Translations under genes and position numbers: made by a program
Shown here: in pieces, positions 22,701-34,907 of the stretch
Numbering within the stretch: the stretch's first letter is position 1
Layout of the letters: every line of letters starts with the position of its first letter
Notes under the pieces: model-generated
Seen by the model: only the letters and a program-made list of their open reading frames with translations
Database searches by the model: none
What the model was told of the DNA's origin: nothing
Source: Trachythela sp. YZ-2020
Taxonomy: Eukaryota > Cnidaria > Anthozoa > Malacalcyonacea > Clavulariidae
Direction: 5' to 3'
Assembly: GCA_016169945.1 (NCBI GenBank)
Contig: JADLSH010000331.1
Coordinates: 620,001 to 684,000, forward strand
Length of the DNA: 64,000 bases

Positions 22701-23755
22701 TATGGGTTGTTTGTTATGGCAACAAAATTAATAACACGTTCCTGAGTTAAGTGAAATATTCTCTTTACTGAATTTCCGGTCACATATCAAACAAAACTGC
22801 ACTTTCAGCACGAAATTTGACTGATATGTTGTTAATAATTAGGATATAGTACGATTTTAGCAAACAATTTATTTATAAACTAAAATACAGGAAATATCTC
22901 CAAAATTTTGTTAATATCAGCAACAAATGACAGGGGCGGATCCAGGGGGTGTCAACGTGGCTCAAGACACGGTCAGATTGCTGCGATCCTGATTTGTGAA
23001 ACTTCGTTCATAAGGACGAAATGATTGTTGATTAATAAACGAATTTATCTCAATCATCCTCCATTCAAATACTTTTTACATGTTTTATAGTGATTTAAAC
23101 TAAAAACCTTTATCTAGCGTTAAAATCTCGAAATATTAGCAAATAACCACGAAATAGCTGCGTGTTTTAATATGAAAGCGGTGAAAAACCCCGCGAAGAT
23201 TTAATATTTTGCATATCAAATAGTTTTCTACGACAATTCACCGACAACTGCACGAACTAGGCTCTTCACGTTCGGAAAGAACTCGTAAAATGTGACCGCG
23301 ATTTTGAACACGGTCCGCGGTTCTATTGTTAATAAATATAGTAGCTTCTTGCCACATTGAGACGCGGTGGAGAGTATCAAGTCAATCACAGCGCAAGATT
23401 TTGTGACGTGAGACACGGTGAGACACGGTAGCCATTGTTTCTAGCTATTTTATTACTACACTGTTATTTTCAGGGAGTTATTTTAACTCCCTATTACTCC
23501 TTTTTGGTGGAATTTAAATTTTAACCCCATATTTCGAGTTATAATAACTCCTTTATTGGGGTTACGCGTATTGGTTACGCAATTGCATTGTATATAATAT
23601 TTCACTCGAAATATCCATCCACTTAAATCTTCTACTCAATTTAAATCGAGTGAGATGCAGAAAAAAACTTCTTGTAATTTACCTTATCACAACCCGCAGT
23701 ACCCGCATCTATATATATATATATATATGAACTTCTGGTTAACGCTTTGAAACTG
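22700..23755. other. Non-coding segment upstream of tRNA-headed repeat
   Basis: Matches 33800-34837 in copy 2. It contains a foldback of GGAGTTATTTTAACTCC at about 23474-23490 and an AT-rich lead-in to the tRNA-like sequence. Short open frames (for example the complement of 23228-23416) are not conserved as proteins between the copies. Confidence 0.5.
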
Positions 23756-23826
23756 GACTCTGTAGCTCAGTCGTCAGAGCGCTGCACCGGAATCGCAGGG
23801 CCGCAGATTCAATTCCTGTCGGAGGA
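23756..23826 (+). repeat. tRNA-like head of a short repeat (copy 1)
   Basis: It has pol III promoter-like boxes: A box TAGCTCAGTCG and B box GATTCAATTCC. It can fold as a tRNA: D stem GCTC/GAGC, an anticodon-like stem CTGC/GCAG with a CCGGAAT-type loop, and a T stem. The loop lacks the universal T before the anticodon position, and the acceptor pairing is weak, so this is a tRNA-derived repeat head (SINE-like) and not a functional tRNA gene. The sequence is cut 18 bp downstream by the duplication junction. Confidence 0.7.
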
Positions 23827-23844
23827 CGTAGAGTTGCATTTTTC

Positions 23845-26530
23845 GTAATTTTCTATCTGTATTAAAATGTCGTGTGAGGCCATATTTGGCAATTATCATA
23901 TTCTGCGAGTAAACAAACAAAATTTTAGTAATTGTTGCAAAGAAATTTACGAAGGGATGTCTTTTTCTGATTGCATTTTATGCTGTTGTTTATAGTGAAA
24001 ATCACTATAGATTTCATGATTGTATTTAAGCTACAATATTGGACCTTACTGTACTTTGTTGTTTCACTAATTTACTGTGACCAATATATAGAAGTCGAAA
24101 TGGTTTTACTGGTTGGTTAGTTAAGGAGATAGTGCTACGTGCTAATGGTTTAACTTTTGAAATATACACAATCAGGTATTTAGGTTGATTAAGTTATTCT
24201 ATTGCTACCCAGGGACAGGGAGCGCTCATTCCCAGCACCTTTGTGGGGGATTATTGTATTATTAGACATTGGTACTCTATTGCAATGCACCGTATATGAA
24301 TACGTTGAATAAACTTGTCAAGTAAGCAATGAAGTAAACTTATATGAAATTCCAGCGCAATCGATAAATGTAAGCAGTACACATATGTCTATCTGTTGTA
24401 GAGAGAGAGAGAGAGAGGAAGGGGGACTAGAGGAGGGGCTTAAACATCTTTCATAATAGGGGGCTGGGATATTTGAGAAGCCTACCTGTACACGGAGAAA
24501 AAGTCTTCTTGTTGTTTTCCTTCAAAGCCATTAGTGCAAATATTTTAGAATGCAATAAGGAACATAATTTTGTTCCTTATATTTTAGTGCCTCCATTGGC
24601 TGGCTACTTTAAATCATCCTGAGGATGCTGAAAAGACCGGCCAAACTTAAATGTAGAGTGGGAAAAGTAGCAATCAAGGGTCACAATTCTAGTTTCCTTG
24701 TGTATATTTGTAAATATAGATACAATCTTGTGATATTTTACATGTCATGTATTGACTAGTCTCTATTAATATCTAATGTGCATTTAGTGTAATTGAAGTA
24801 AAAAAAATAGAGCTTGTAGTATATGTATTCTTAACCCATGTCCCCCAATGTACCATATTTAATTACCGCACTTTGTCTAATGCCCTACAATTTTAATTAT
24901 AAATGGTATCTATTTTAATATAGAAATATATAAACTCATGAGGGTTGTGAAGGGATGAAATGGGAGCAGGGATATACCTAAAGTCTTTTTCACTAGACAA
25001 CTGAGAATTGGTTTTGAACCGCTGGCAAATCTGTTCCATAGTCATATGACTCGGGTTCACACAAATTGCTGCTGGGAAAATGGGATTCAACCATCCTACC
25101 CTACCCCCTTTACAACTCTCATGTAAGCCTGTATTAATTAGACATAGTTCCCATCTTCAAAACTGTCATATCCTTTCAAATCATCATCATTCGCTTTGAA
25201 ACCTGCAGATAGCGTGGAAAGAACAAGATCGCAATGGTATTTTCTTGTCTTTCAGACAAACAAGAACTATTAATCCAGTTAACTGCATGTATGACAGCAC
25301 TCACGACATAAAGAACAATGGCACAGACTTCTATTCTAAAATGTTTTAAGGGGGTGTTCATATGAAGGCAAGTTACCTGGTTGGCCAAGTTACTTGCCTT
25401 GATGAGAAAATGCAAAGAAGGGCTCTGTTTACCCTGGCTTTGCCTAAATGTCGGCGAGTTGTGTTACCCTGTTGTATCATGTTAACAGTCACAGGGAAAA
25501 ACTATTATATATTCCTAAAATAGCAATGATATCATTATCTAGCCTGTTGACTTGGCCACATGGTGAACTAATGTGCATGTCTAGAATAGAATGATAAATT
25601 TTAAGGGCCCAAACGTTATGATAATAACAAGCTAAGACATGGAAACTGACCATTTAGAGTTTAGATCTTAAATCTACTGAACAATTTAGATGTGGACGAC
25701 ATGTTTTGAAAACATCTGATCAAAAGCAATTTTCAAAGACCATCTAGTGACGCAAACAACAGGAAGTCCAGGATGATTTGTGAAAGGCCAAATGAAGAAT
25801 AACTTTGTCAATTGTCCGCTAAGGCAGCCACTTCAGAAAAACATCATCAGTCCTTTGCCTTCCTATCTCACAACAATTTAACCTAGTTTCAGCTATTCAA
25901 TTTCAAGCACACACTCAACTAAGTCAAATTTCGTTTGTTTACTCGTAGAATATGATATTAAATTGCAAAAAAGGCCTCGCACGATATTTACAGATAGAAA
26001 ATTACTATATTCACTTACCAAGAATGATGTATTGGCCGTTTAATACATTTTCCTTTCATTTAAACGTATACTTTAATCCATATTTCGTCAGTGTGTGTTA
26101 TTAAATGCCAACTTTCTCTTGCTCGACAATGCTCGACGACAAACCAACGCTCACTTTCAAATTCAATTTTGAGGTCGTTTTGTATGTTTCACCCTCGATT
26201 TTGTATTCTGCGCAATCGTAGGAACATTTTTCGTCACTGGAGAACGATTTTGAGCTAAACAAACAGACTTCTCCTTCAAATATTCGCATTTTAGTAAGTA
26301 ATAGAAGCAAAATGTGATATAATTTATAGTGTTTGTTTACAGTCGCGTTCCTGAGTCCCAGTCCCCCAAGCAACACGACAATGTTTCCAAAAAGGCAAAA
26401 ATTCCCATGTTTGGAGGTCTATATCTCAGAAACTATTGAGCTAAATAAAAAAATGTTGAAGGCTTATTAACTAACTGTTTATGCTCTTTCCAAATCCGTA
26501 AAGATCCCACAAGTGATATAGGCACTTTAC
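23845..26530. mobile_element. Long-TIR DNA element B (left end lost)
   Basis: This is the copy-2 counterpart of element A. It starts inside the element because the duplication junction cuts off the left inverted repeat, but it keeps the full right end, including the outer 140 bp (CACGACAATG... to GGCACTTTAC at 26530) missing from A. The inverse complement of 26101-26376 encodes the same short frame as the arms of A (CAEYKIEGETYKTT). The GA tract recurs at 24398-24418. It is followed directly by the Penelope endonuclease end. Confidence 0.65.
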
Positions 26531-26540
26531 TAGAATGGAG

Positions 26541-27639
26541 TTAAATGTAAGAGAAGCACTCATTAATGCCGTGAGGATGAATGCTGCCAAGTTGGGAAAT
26601 GATACGTATTGCTTGCCTTTTACGGCTATCAATGCTGCCAGAAATGGGATACAGAGCTGGAATTTTCATGTCTGGGACACTGTGATTGCCCGTGTTAAAA
26701 TGTCTGCCAACAGGTTGTTTAGCATTATTGCCTGTGACAGCACGACGATGCTCACCAAACATTATCCTTACTTATCTTCCAGTTTCACCAATGTAGAACA
26801 TGCCCCGTTTACTGCATGAAATACAGTAGATGAGTTAAGAGGAGGTGCACATGAAATGGTGCTTAATAGTGTACTTAGATTTTGGTGCCCAATTGTAGTG
26901 GAAGAATCTATATACTTAAATGTTTCACACAACTTCAAACTACAAGAAAACGTGCCATTTGGTGACGACGAGTCCTGTGCAGAGAGCTATGGACTAGGGT
27001 TTCACGGACATTTTACTATGTCGAAACGAGACTAAGGGGTTATCGGAGGAAAGGGAAGATGTTTCAAGGTCGAGCTTTACATTTGAGCTTTGTTATGATA
27101 AACGTATTTCAATCAAGGATTCAATTACACGTTTTTACATTAATTAGAAATATATGGAACGAAATTTACGGAGTTAAAATGCCTAATAGAATAAAGGATT
27201 AAAATTTAAATTTGGATAAAAATATTTACAGTATATAATATTCATATATATTAAATATATGAAAATTCAAACTAATGATGGTGTTTTGTTGTTGGGAACA
27301 TTAGACACAGGGTCTCTAAGTGTTTCATATTACGGAATATGGGAGGCCTTGGAAAAGGCAGTATTTAAGAGAGGGGTTTGATAGCTGCGTTGGACAAAAA
27401 AATTTCTCATTTCCGTACTTTTAATTTGGTATGGAAGTCCTCATCTTCACTGTAAATGCAGCGAAGACGAAGGAACTGAGAGAAGGGAATAGACCATTTA
27501 GTGTGGTTGGGGATAAAAGAGGAAAGTAGGAAATAGCTATGGGAGTCAGCCGGCTTGTATAACACAGCAGTAACAAGTCTATTGCCATTGATAGATAAAA
27601 GTTATCGAAGAACGATACGCTGGTCTCACTGATCTCCCA
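26541..27639 (-). pseudogene. Penelope endonuclease and RT remnant, copy 2 (3' part)
   Basis: The complement of 26541-26762 encodes the C-terminal end of a GIY-YIG Penelope protein (GRHFNTGNHS... then RIISQLGSIHPHGIN), as in the longer PLE ORF at 37 kb. 27421-27639 encodes the post-catalytic RT block (EISETSVSFFD). Multiple stops and frameshifts lie between. The RT sequence is interrupted at 27639 by the 3.5-kb TIR element and resumes at 31158. Confidence 0.7.
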
Positions 27640-27844
27640 CACTCTCCTCCGCAGAGGCTGTGAGCTATTAAAATAATTAGTCGTTTTTAATAGTGAGTTC
27701 TCGAGCATTTTCATTAGCCTTACACGAAGTTTTCAAGGAAATGTGAGCGCGCGGGGAAAGACGGGAAGGAGGAAAATTATGAGGGAAGCCTCTGCCATAT
27801 AATGTGCGGTTCTGTGAACAAAGTAGCGGTTCTGTGAACACAAC

Positions 27845-27908
27845 ATGGCGGAATCAGAGAGCGACACGGAAGATCTTGAAACGTCAATGCAGAATCTTAG
27901 TATAGATG
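27845..27908 (+). CDS. Candidate exon 1 of small acidic protein in TIR element
   Basis: It opens with ATG in an ACAACATGGCGG context 205 bp inside the TIR element and encodes 21 residues, MAESESDTEDLETSMQNLSI plus D. It ends in GATG/GTAAGT, a strong donor. One base of a split codon is carried over. It joins in phase to 29429-29601, giving a 78-residue product. Its position just inside the left inverted repeat is where an autonomous element would start its gene. Function unknown. Confidence 0.4.
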
Positions 27909-29428
27909 GTAAGTTAGTATTGTTTGTGCTATTTAATATATTCTTGATGTGGAGTTGATGTAAATGAATTTTCTTCGTATAATGATATTGTGGTTTATAA
28001 TTTGTGTATATAGAAATGGGCTGCGATATTGAACCTCGCTCGAAAATTCGATGCATGTTCTCAGTCTAGAAGGTACGTATAAAAGCACTGTTTTGTTGAT
28101 ATTACACCGGCGAATAAATGAGATACGAATGTTCACACATTTATATAGAGGCAGAAAAGGTTTTGACGACGACGATGTATGTAATTATTTGAAATATTTG
28201 CGACAAACTTGATATGAAAATAGTGAATATTTATGAATACACGTGCTGTGTCATGTGGGAAAATGATTTAAAATTAAGCCATTGTTACACACAATTTCAA
28301 TCTTTGAACTGTCTGTTTGTATGAATAAAACGAATATTTTAGTCTAAAAATGATTGATTGTAACTCAAAATTACTAAGTGACTAAGATATGAAAATTATT
28401 AGCCATGTTTATATGGCTTTAAATGAAGGGCTAGACCTATGAGTATGACTGGTTTTCACCTCGTGTCTACATGAGAAAAAAATCAGCAACTTGCTAGGTA
28501 GCCTGTATAGCTAGGGTTTTAAAGGGTTTGGTAGTTGTGGTGAGGGCAGAGGAAAATTAGGGAGGTGTGATGCAGGAAAGGCAAAGAATGTGATTTTCTC
28601 CTTCCCTGTGTCTTGCTCTTGCCTTCCTAATTTTTCTCTGCCCGCACGGCTGCACCTCAACTGCCCTCACCTCAACTGCTGTTGCCTCAACTCCTTAAAA
28701 CTGCCAGCTACACAGGCTACTTGCTATGCTGGCCTCTCTTAAGTAATCAGCTCAACATTAACTGGCATTACCTTACCACTGTGCAGTAAAATTGTCTGGG
28801 GTTAGAATGAGTGGGGTTAATTGTCTGGGGTTAGAACTGACAAAAGTAGGGTGCATCTGGGCGCATTACCAGCTATTTTAATGGGTTAAATGGCTTCCCT
28901 ACAAATAATCTGTGTTCTTATGAAGTCCAAAATCATATTTTGTCCAAGCAAATTATCATCTAATGACCAGCAAACAATTGAAAATTGTTCTGAAGCTTCA
29001 TCTTCACATAGCAAAATTAACAAAAATGACTTTAAAAAGTTAACAATCAGCAATGTGCCAAGATTCACCTACTTTAGAATTTTACTCTGTAACACCAGAC
29101 ATTACTTCAATATTTAACATTAATGCACTTGCACAGTAATAATTTTCAAAACTGTCATTCAATGGTCACTCTGTGTGTGGGCTAATGTATGTACCTTGCT
29201 AGTGAATCACCGAATGTTTACAAAATCCTTTCCAGTTGCTTCTGTTTCAAAACAACATACCATACTCTACTTTCTCCTTTTTGATATGGAGGTAAAAATA
29301 TCTACAGTACTAACAGTAGGATTGAAAAATGTAAAATCATCTGGTGTTAGACAAAGCAAAATGATGGGTGTATTGCCTGTTAATGGGCTGATCCTTTTTA
29401 ATATTTTTAATATGACATTTGCAATTAG

Positions 29429-29601
29429 ATGAGGATGAACTACCTGTACTTGATATACACAGGATCCACAAATTACAACCAGTACATCAAAAAAGGGTCT
29501 GCAAAGTTATGAAGAAGGTTTTGAGAAAAACCCAACATTCTCAGGATATACTGGCTAAATCATATGCATCTGATAAGTTACTTTTCTTAGTTCTTAAATA
29601 A
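29429..29601 (+). CDS. Candidate exon 2 of small acidic protein in TIR element
   Basis: It follows a T-rich tract ending GCAATTAG and begins with two bases completing an aspartate codon. It encodes EDELPVLDIHRIHKLQPVHQ followed by a lysine-rich stretch, and ends at TAA 29599-29601. The joined protein would be acidic then basic, 78 residues. An intron of about 1.5 kb separates it from exon 1. I do not recognise it. It may be an isolated gene start whose later exons have decayed. Confidence 0.35.
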
Positions 29602-30697
29602 TATGTACATCATTGTTGTTGTTGTTAGATCATTGACTGTCTACTAGAAATCTGTCAGACGAGTTTATTTTATTATATTAAAATCATAAATTGCTTACAA
29701 AGTATTCTATTATTTTTTCAAGATTGTGGTGTTGTGAGCCATGTGAAAGATGTAACTGAAAACATGCTAATCTAAATCTAAATCATTGGCCTGGACCATC
29801 TTGTGTATCCCCGATCTTTCAACTTGGACACAGCATGGTGTACCTCCAAGGGGTCTCAGCAAGCCACTGGCAGTGCAAAAGAAATAGCCATATAATTTTG
29901 CTGCCTCTCTGCGGGAATGTGATGCAATTGCCATGCTCTTCTTTTCCATCTCATCAGTGATGATTGCATTTGAAATTCTTCATATTGAATACTGGCACTG
30001 GCGAGGCTGGGGTCTTTGTTCTATATATTAAGTCATATAAAGAAAGTTGTTCACCACCATGAAGCAATAATAATATCAGTCCTTAAATATGGATATATTA
30101 AAGGCTCTTTCCTTGATTTATAAAATAGCAGCATTACAGCTTTATATTTGCACCATGGTCATGGGAATTGAGGAATTCTCAATTTGACCAATGAATCTGA
30201 CTCTTAGATGGATTTTCTTGGAGGCTGCTACCCCAAATGTTTGTTGTCACCCCCAACATGTCCAACATGCAACCCTATAGAACCATATGGGGGGTTACAG
30301 TGTCACTTAACTCTCTCAAAGGACCTGCCAAATTCATTGACTTGACAACTTCATAAACCTTAGTTTTTTGCTTCGAATGACTTCTGATGCACTCTAGAAA
30401 CCTTTCCCACCCTTTTCCGGGGGTGCTTTTCTTTCTAGCCTCCCACCAGTGGCTCCACCCCTGGACCTCACTGGAGGCTGAGCCCTGCAGCACGTTTGGT
30501 GAAGCCTTGTGTTACCTCGCCAGCTCACGCCCCTAAAATTTCTGGCACCCCCCCTAGTAATAAACATGAAAATCCGTCTATGATCGGACTAAAATATTTT
30601 ATAATTTACAGATATTTTTATTTATAAACTCGGATAATATCCTAATAAAATTACTCCTACCATTTGAAGGCGTGCTTCGGAAAGTTGTTTTAAAATT

Positions 30698-30943
30698 CTA
30701 TACGTCTCCTGGCCATGAAGATCCTTCAAGATCTTCAAACAGCGTCTTACAATCCTTCATGATTTGCTCATTAAACACCACATTGCGATGCTTTATTTTG
30801 GAGTGATGCAACACAGCAACAGTCCTACTCCCTTCGAAAAAAACTTTATAGCACTCGGCACACGATATTTTTTTTTGTTCTTTCGCCACTTGAAACGGTC
30901 TATTTGATGTCCACAATATGCTATTTGCAATTCCTTCATCCAT
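30698..30943 (-). CDS. Zinc-finger-like ORF near right TIR
   Basis: This 81-aa frame has CAECYKVFFEG, then HHSKIKH, a spacing (C-x2-C ... H-x4-H) like a single zinc finger of the BED or C2H2 kind. It starts about 55 bp inside the right inverted repeat, mirroring the plus-strand gene start at the left end. Transposases of several superfamilies carry an N-terminal DNA-binding zinc finger, so it may be a leftover first exon. No catalytic domain follows. Modest confidence. Confidence 0.35.
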   Translation of the reverse strand: MDEGIANSILWTSNRPFQVAKEQKKISCAECYKVFFEGSRTVAVLHHSKIKHRNVVFNEQIMKDCKTLFEDLEGSSWPGDV

Positions 30944-31157
30944 TATTCATAAAATACTCACTCTCGAATTTATGCAAATGTCGCCATCTTGAAAACATTA
31001 TATGGCAGAGGCTTCCCCGGTTTCCTCCTTCCCTTCATTCTTTGCGCTCCCCCACCCTCGTCAAAACTTCGTGTAAGACTAATGAAAATGCTCGAGAACT
31101 CACTATTAAAAACGACTAATTATTTTTAATAGCTCACAGCCTCTGCGGAGGAGAGTG

Positions 31158-31560
31158 GATCTCCCACATAAACCGGAGTGCTGGGTGGAAGTTATTAACA
31201 ATAAACTACTGCAACTCTCCACGAGGCTGTGCAAAGACAGTCATCAATGTACCTACTAAGGTAATCAGGTATGGGATCAGTGTGTTGCTCGAAGATCAGC
31301 TTTTCCACAAAACCAACGAATAAATTGGCATAGTCGGAACGCATTTTAGTTCCCATGGCTACACCACTTACTTGTTGGTAATGCTCACCGTCAGTTGAAA
31401 AATTGCTGAGGGTGAGCACTAACTCGGCCAAACGAATGAAAACAGTAAGTGGTATGACATTTGTATTTTTCACTATAAAAGAACATGATTTTTCCCCTCC
31501 CACGCCAATACTTCCAGACGTAGGCCTTCGCTCGAAACGTCGAAGTTTTTATTTAAGAAT
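31158..31560 (-). pseudogene. Penelope RT remnant, copy 2 (5' part)
   Basis: The complement of 31195-31503 encodes RT motif B (GTKMRSDYANLF) and motif C YIDD, near-identical to the frame at 20714-20992. It continues the RT interrupted at 27639. Towards 31520-31550 it carries the pseudo-LTR with a mutated ribozyme block (CAGACGTAGGCC... GAAACGTCGAA on plus). Confidence 0.7.
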
Positions 31561-32724
31561 TAAAAAACGAGTCGCGTGCCGTTATGGTGTAATAATGCAC
31601 GAGGGGGGAATGTTGGTGGAATACGAGAGAAGCTTGTAAAACACGAGGCGTAGCCGAGTGTTTTACACGCTTGTCGAGTATTCCCCAACATTCCCTCGAG
31701 TGCATTATCACACCATAACAGCACAAGACGAGTTTTTTTAATTCTTTTATATTATAAGTGGTAGATAAGCACAGCAAACAATTTTGTTCAAAGATCAATA
31801 TTGATATTCTCCTAACATGTAATCACTGATGTCACTCGCAAGCTTTTCAATGTTTTCATTGCTTGGCAACAACTACGCTTGAATTCTGGCCGGCGAAGGA
31901 ACGAAAAACTTGCAACTCAACAAAAATTAGGGATTAAAAAGGCACAAAAACTGTTGAAATATTTTCAAATATGGTGCACAATGATAGACAGATTGGTTTT
32001 TCGTTGTTCTGCTTCACTTTTGTCCTGGATTCGGTATAAAAGCGAAGGGTTTTTGTCAAGCTGCTTTGACGACATTGGCTGTCAAGTTGATTTTTCATCT
32101 TGATCCAAATATATCGGGCAGTTTTTGTTTGAAGGTACTGTTTGAATATTTTTTGTGTTTTTTGCTAATTCAGTGGTTGGTGGTTAAACATTTTCTCAGA
32201 CAAACTGTCAAGAAATGCATAAACATGTCGTATTTGTGTAGGTTTTTGTCGTTGCATCTTGACAGCTTAAAAACTGTACACATAGTGTTATCTAAATCAA
32301 TGTCAAAATGGTTAATTTTATTTTTTTGCACCTAGAACTGTGGATAAATTTGGTTTGGCTTGTGTTTAAATACAGTTTTTGTACCTTTAAATGTCAAAAT
32401 AGCACAGATTTTCGCGTTTCTTGTCGCCGTTGAATGCGAACTTTCAAGCAAAAAAGTATATTTCAAACTCAGAAACAGCTACGAATCTTTATTCGCCGTT
32501 TATGGATCCCGTTGTTATTTGTTGGCTGGCTTTTTCCATCTCGTTTAGGTCTGACAGACCTTGGATTTAAAACTATTATAATTTTGTTCATATTGTATTG
32601 ACAATTCCGAGGAAAATTTAACAAGCGGAGAGAAAAATGTCAAAACGGTGGCCGTGCTTTATTGCGTCATAAAGCACGCGAATTAGCCAATCAAATTGCT
32701 CGTTAGATACTACTTATAATATAA
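31553..32724. mobile_element. Copy-2-specific insert with large palindrome
   Basis: Copy 1 has an empty site at about 21070 (TTTTTATTGTATTTTATAGG). The insert starts with an imperfect palindrome at about 31555-31748 (arms contain GTTATGGTGTAATAATGCAC and its complement, loop near CGTAG). It also has inner inverted words at 31747-31762 (TATTATAAGTGGTA) and 32705-32722 (TACTACTTATAATATA). The interior (31879-32548) has several short open frames without recognisable domains. Ends are approximate and no clear target duplication was found. Confidence 0.55.
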
Positions 32725-34680
32725 TGTATTTTATAGGTAGTTGTATCTACTCAACCTCCGAATCAACGCAAAATCAAGATATCCTGCTCAGAGCACTTAA
32801 GTCCTGGCTCCAGCTCATTTTGTAAAAAATATACAAAAATCTGAATTACACGAAGCTAATTAGAGCATTCTTCACCAAACTTGGCAAGTTGTTAGATCAG
32901 CCTAATGTTAACAATTATCACACATTGGCTGCCATAGCAACTGTCACGTGACCCTGCAAATTGTAATATTGCACAGTTCATCTTTAAGCCATCGGGAGAT
33001 GGGTCTGGAAGCAATGTCACGGTCTCCTAATATTACCGTATATTATCACACTATAATTGCATGTATAACATTTTGTACACAACACGGTGATCCTTTCCAG
33101 AATCATAGTGTGGACTCCTAACGATTATTTCAAAATTTATGTTCGCTTTTAAATGTATTTTATGGAATGCCTGCATAAATTAAAGTAGGACACTTGTCAG
33201 GACCACGCAAAAAAACACGTACAATCCACGCAAAACCCACGCAATCAAGCAGAGAAATGAAGCCGCGCTGCAGGTGGTAATTTGGCTTTTTGGAGCCATG
33301 ACTTAATAGCGCTGAGTGTTCTTTATATTTTTAATTTTATTCACTTAATCGAACAACAATGAATACAAAGAAGCTTTAGTGTTGAACTTTACTTCAAATT
33401 AAAGTGTAGATTTGTACGATTTTAAGTCGGAAATATTTAACTCACTTATTTTTAGGTTTTGGACGCTTTTCAAATGCGTGATACAGCTACTATTACCTAC
33501 GTTGCCTCTTAAACATGTCTCAATTACCCATTCAGTCCTTTTCAGCGCGGAAAAATATTTTACGACATACTGTGTAATTTACAGGTTGTGATAATTAAAT
33601 ATGATAATTAAATATGATATTATAGAAACTTACTTTCAAGATCTCTTCAGCACTGTGGCTAGCGAGGTTTGACTGTGTCTTTTCCGTGGCTTTAGAGAGA
33701 TATTAAACCACAAGCAGCTATGATGAATTAAGAGACCCGCCGGCCAGAACAATTTCCAGACAAGCTGACTAAAATTTGATTCCGTATACCAATTATAATT
33801 ATATGTGTTGTTTGTTATGGCAACAAATAACACGTTCCAGAGCTAAGTGAAATATTCTCTTGACTGAATTTCCGGTCACATATCAAACAAAACTGCACTT
33901 TCAGCACGAAATTTGACTGATATTTTGTTAATAATTAGGATATAGTACGATTTTAGCAAACAATTTATTTATAAACTAAAATACAGGAAATATCTCCAAA
34001 ATTTTGTTAATATCAGCAACAAATGACAGAGGCGGATCCAGGGGGTGTCAAACGTGGCTCAAGACACGGTCAGATTGCAGCAATCCTGATTTGTGAAACT
34101 TCGTTCATAAGGACGAAATGATTGTTGATTAATAAACGAATTTGTCTCCATCGTACTCCATTCAAATACTTTTTACATGTTTTAGAGTGATTTAAACAAA
34201 AACCTTTATCTAGCGTTAAAATCTCGAAATATTAGCAAATAACCACGAAATAGCTGCGTGTTTTAATATGAAAGCGGTGAAAAACCCCGCGAAGATTGAA
34301 TATTTTGCATATCAAATAGTTTTCTACGACAATTCACCGATAACTTCACGAACTACGCTCTTCACGTTCGTAAAATGTGACCGCGATTTGAACACGGTCC
34401 GCGGTTCCATTCTTAATAAATATAGTAACTTCTTGCCACATTGGGACACGGTGGAGAGTATCAAGTCAGTCACAGCGCAAGATTTTGTGACGTGAGACAC
34501 CGTGAGACACGGTAGCCATTGTTCCTAGCTATTTTATTACTACACTGTTATTTTCAGGGAGTTATTTTAACTCCCCTATTACTCCTTTTTGGTGGAATTT
34601 AAATTTTAACCCCATATTTCGAGTTATAATAACTCCTTTATTGGGGTTACGCGTATTGGTTACGCAATTGCATTGTATAT
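32725..34680. other. Non-coding segment of duplication copy 2
   Basis: Collinear with 21085-22104 and 22700-23590 of copy 1, without the copy-1 insert. It includes the dispersed repeat at 33315-33735 and the GGAGTTATTTTAACTCC foldback near 34558. No gene is supported. Confidence 0.6.
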
Positions 34681-34837
34681 AATATTTCACTCGAAATATC
34701 CATCCACCTAAATCTTCTACTCAATTTAAATCGAGTGAGATGCAGAAAAAAACATCTTGTACTTTACCTTCACAACCCGCAGTACCCGCATCTGTATATA
34801 TATATACATGAACTTGTGGTTAACGCTTTGAAACTGG

Positions 34838-34907
34838 ACTCTGTAGCTCAGTCGTCAGAGCGCTGCACCGGAATCGCAGGGCCGCAGATTCAATTCCTGT
34901 CGGAGGA
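34838..34907 (+). repeat. tRNA-like block, array unit 1
   Basis: A box TAGCTCAGTCG and B box GATTCAATTCC are intact at normal tRNA spacing. Identical to the copy at 23756-23826. Treated as a SINE head, not a tRNA gene, because the anticodon loop and acceptor stem are irregular. Confidence 0.65.

Larger units (their letters stand above)
27640..31157. mobile_element. 3.5-kb Mutator-like TIR element with 9-bp TSD
   Basis: The ends are CACTCTCCTCCGCAGAGGCTG and its complement, with inverted repeats of about 165 bp (27640-27804 and 30996-31157). Both flanks carry the 9-bp duplication GATCTCCCA (27631-27639 and 31158-31166), and the empty site is preserved in copy 1 at 20677-20685. A 9-bp duplication with long inverted repeats fits Mutator-like elements (MULE), though no MULE transposase is visible. 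Interior features are a two-exon small-protein candidate on plus (27845-29601) and a minus-strand frame with a C-x2-C...H-x4-H pattern (30698-30943). Confidence 0.85.
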
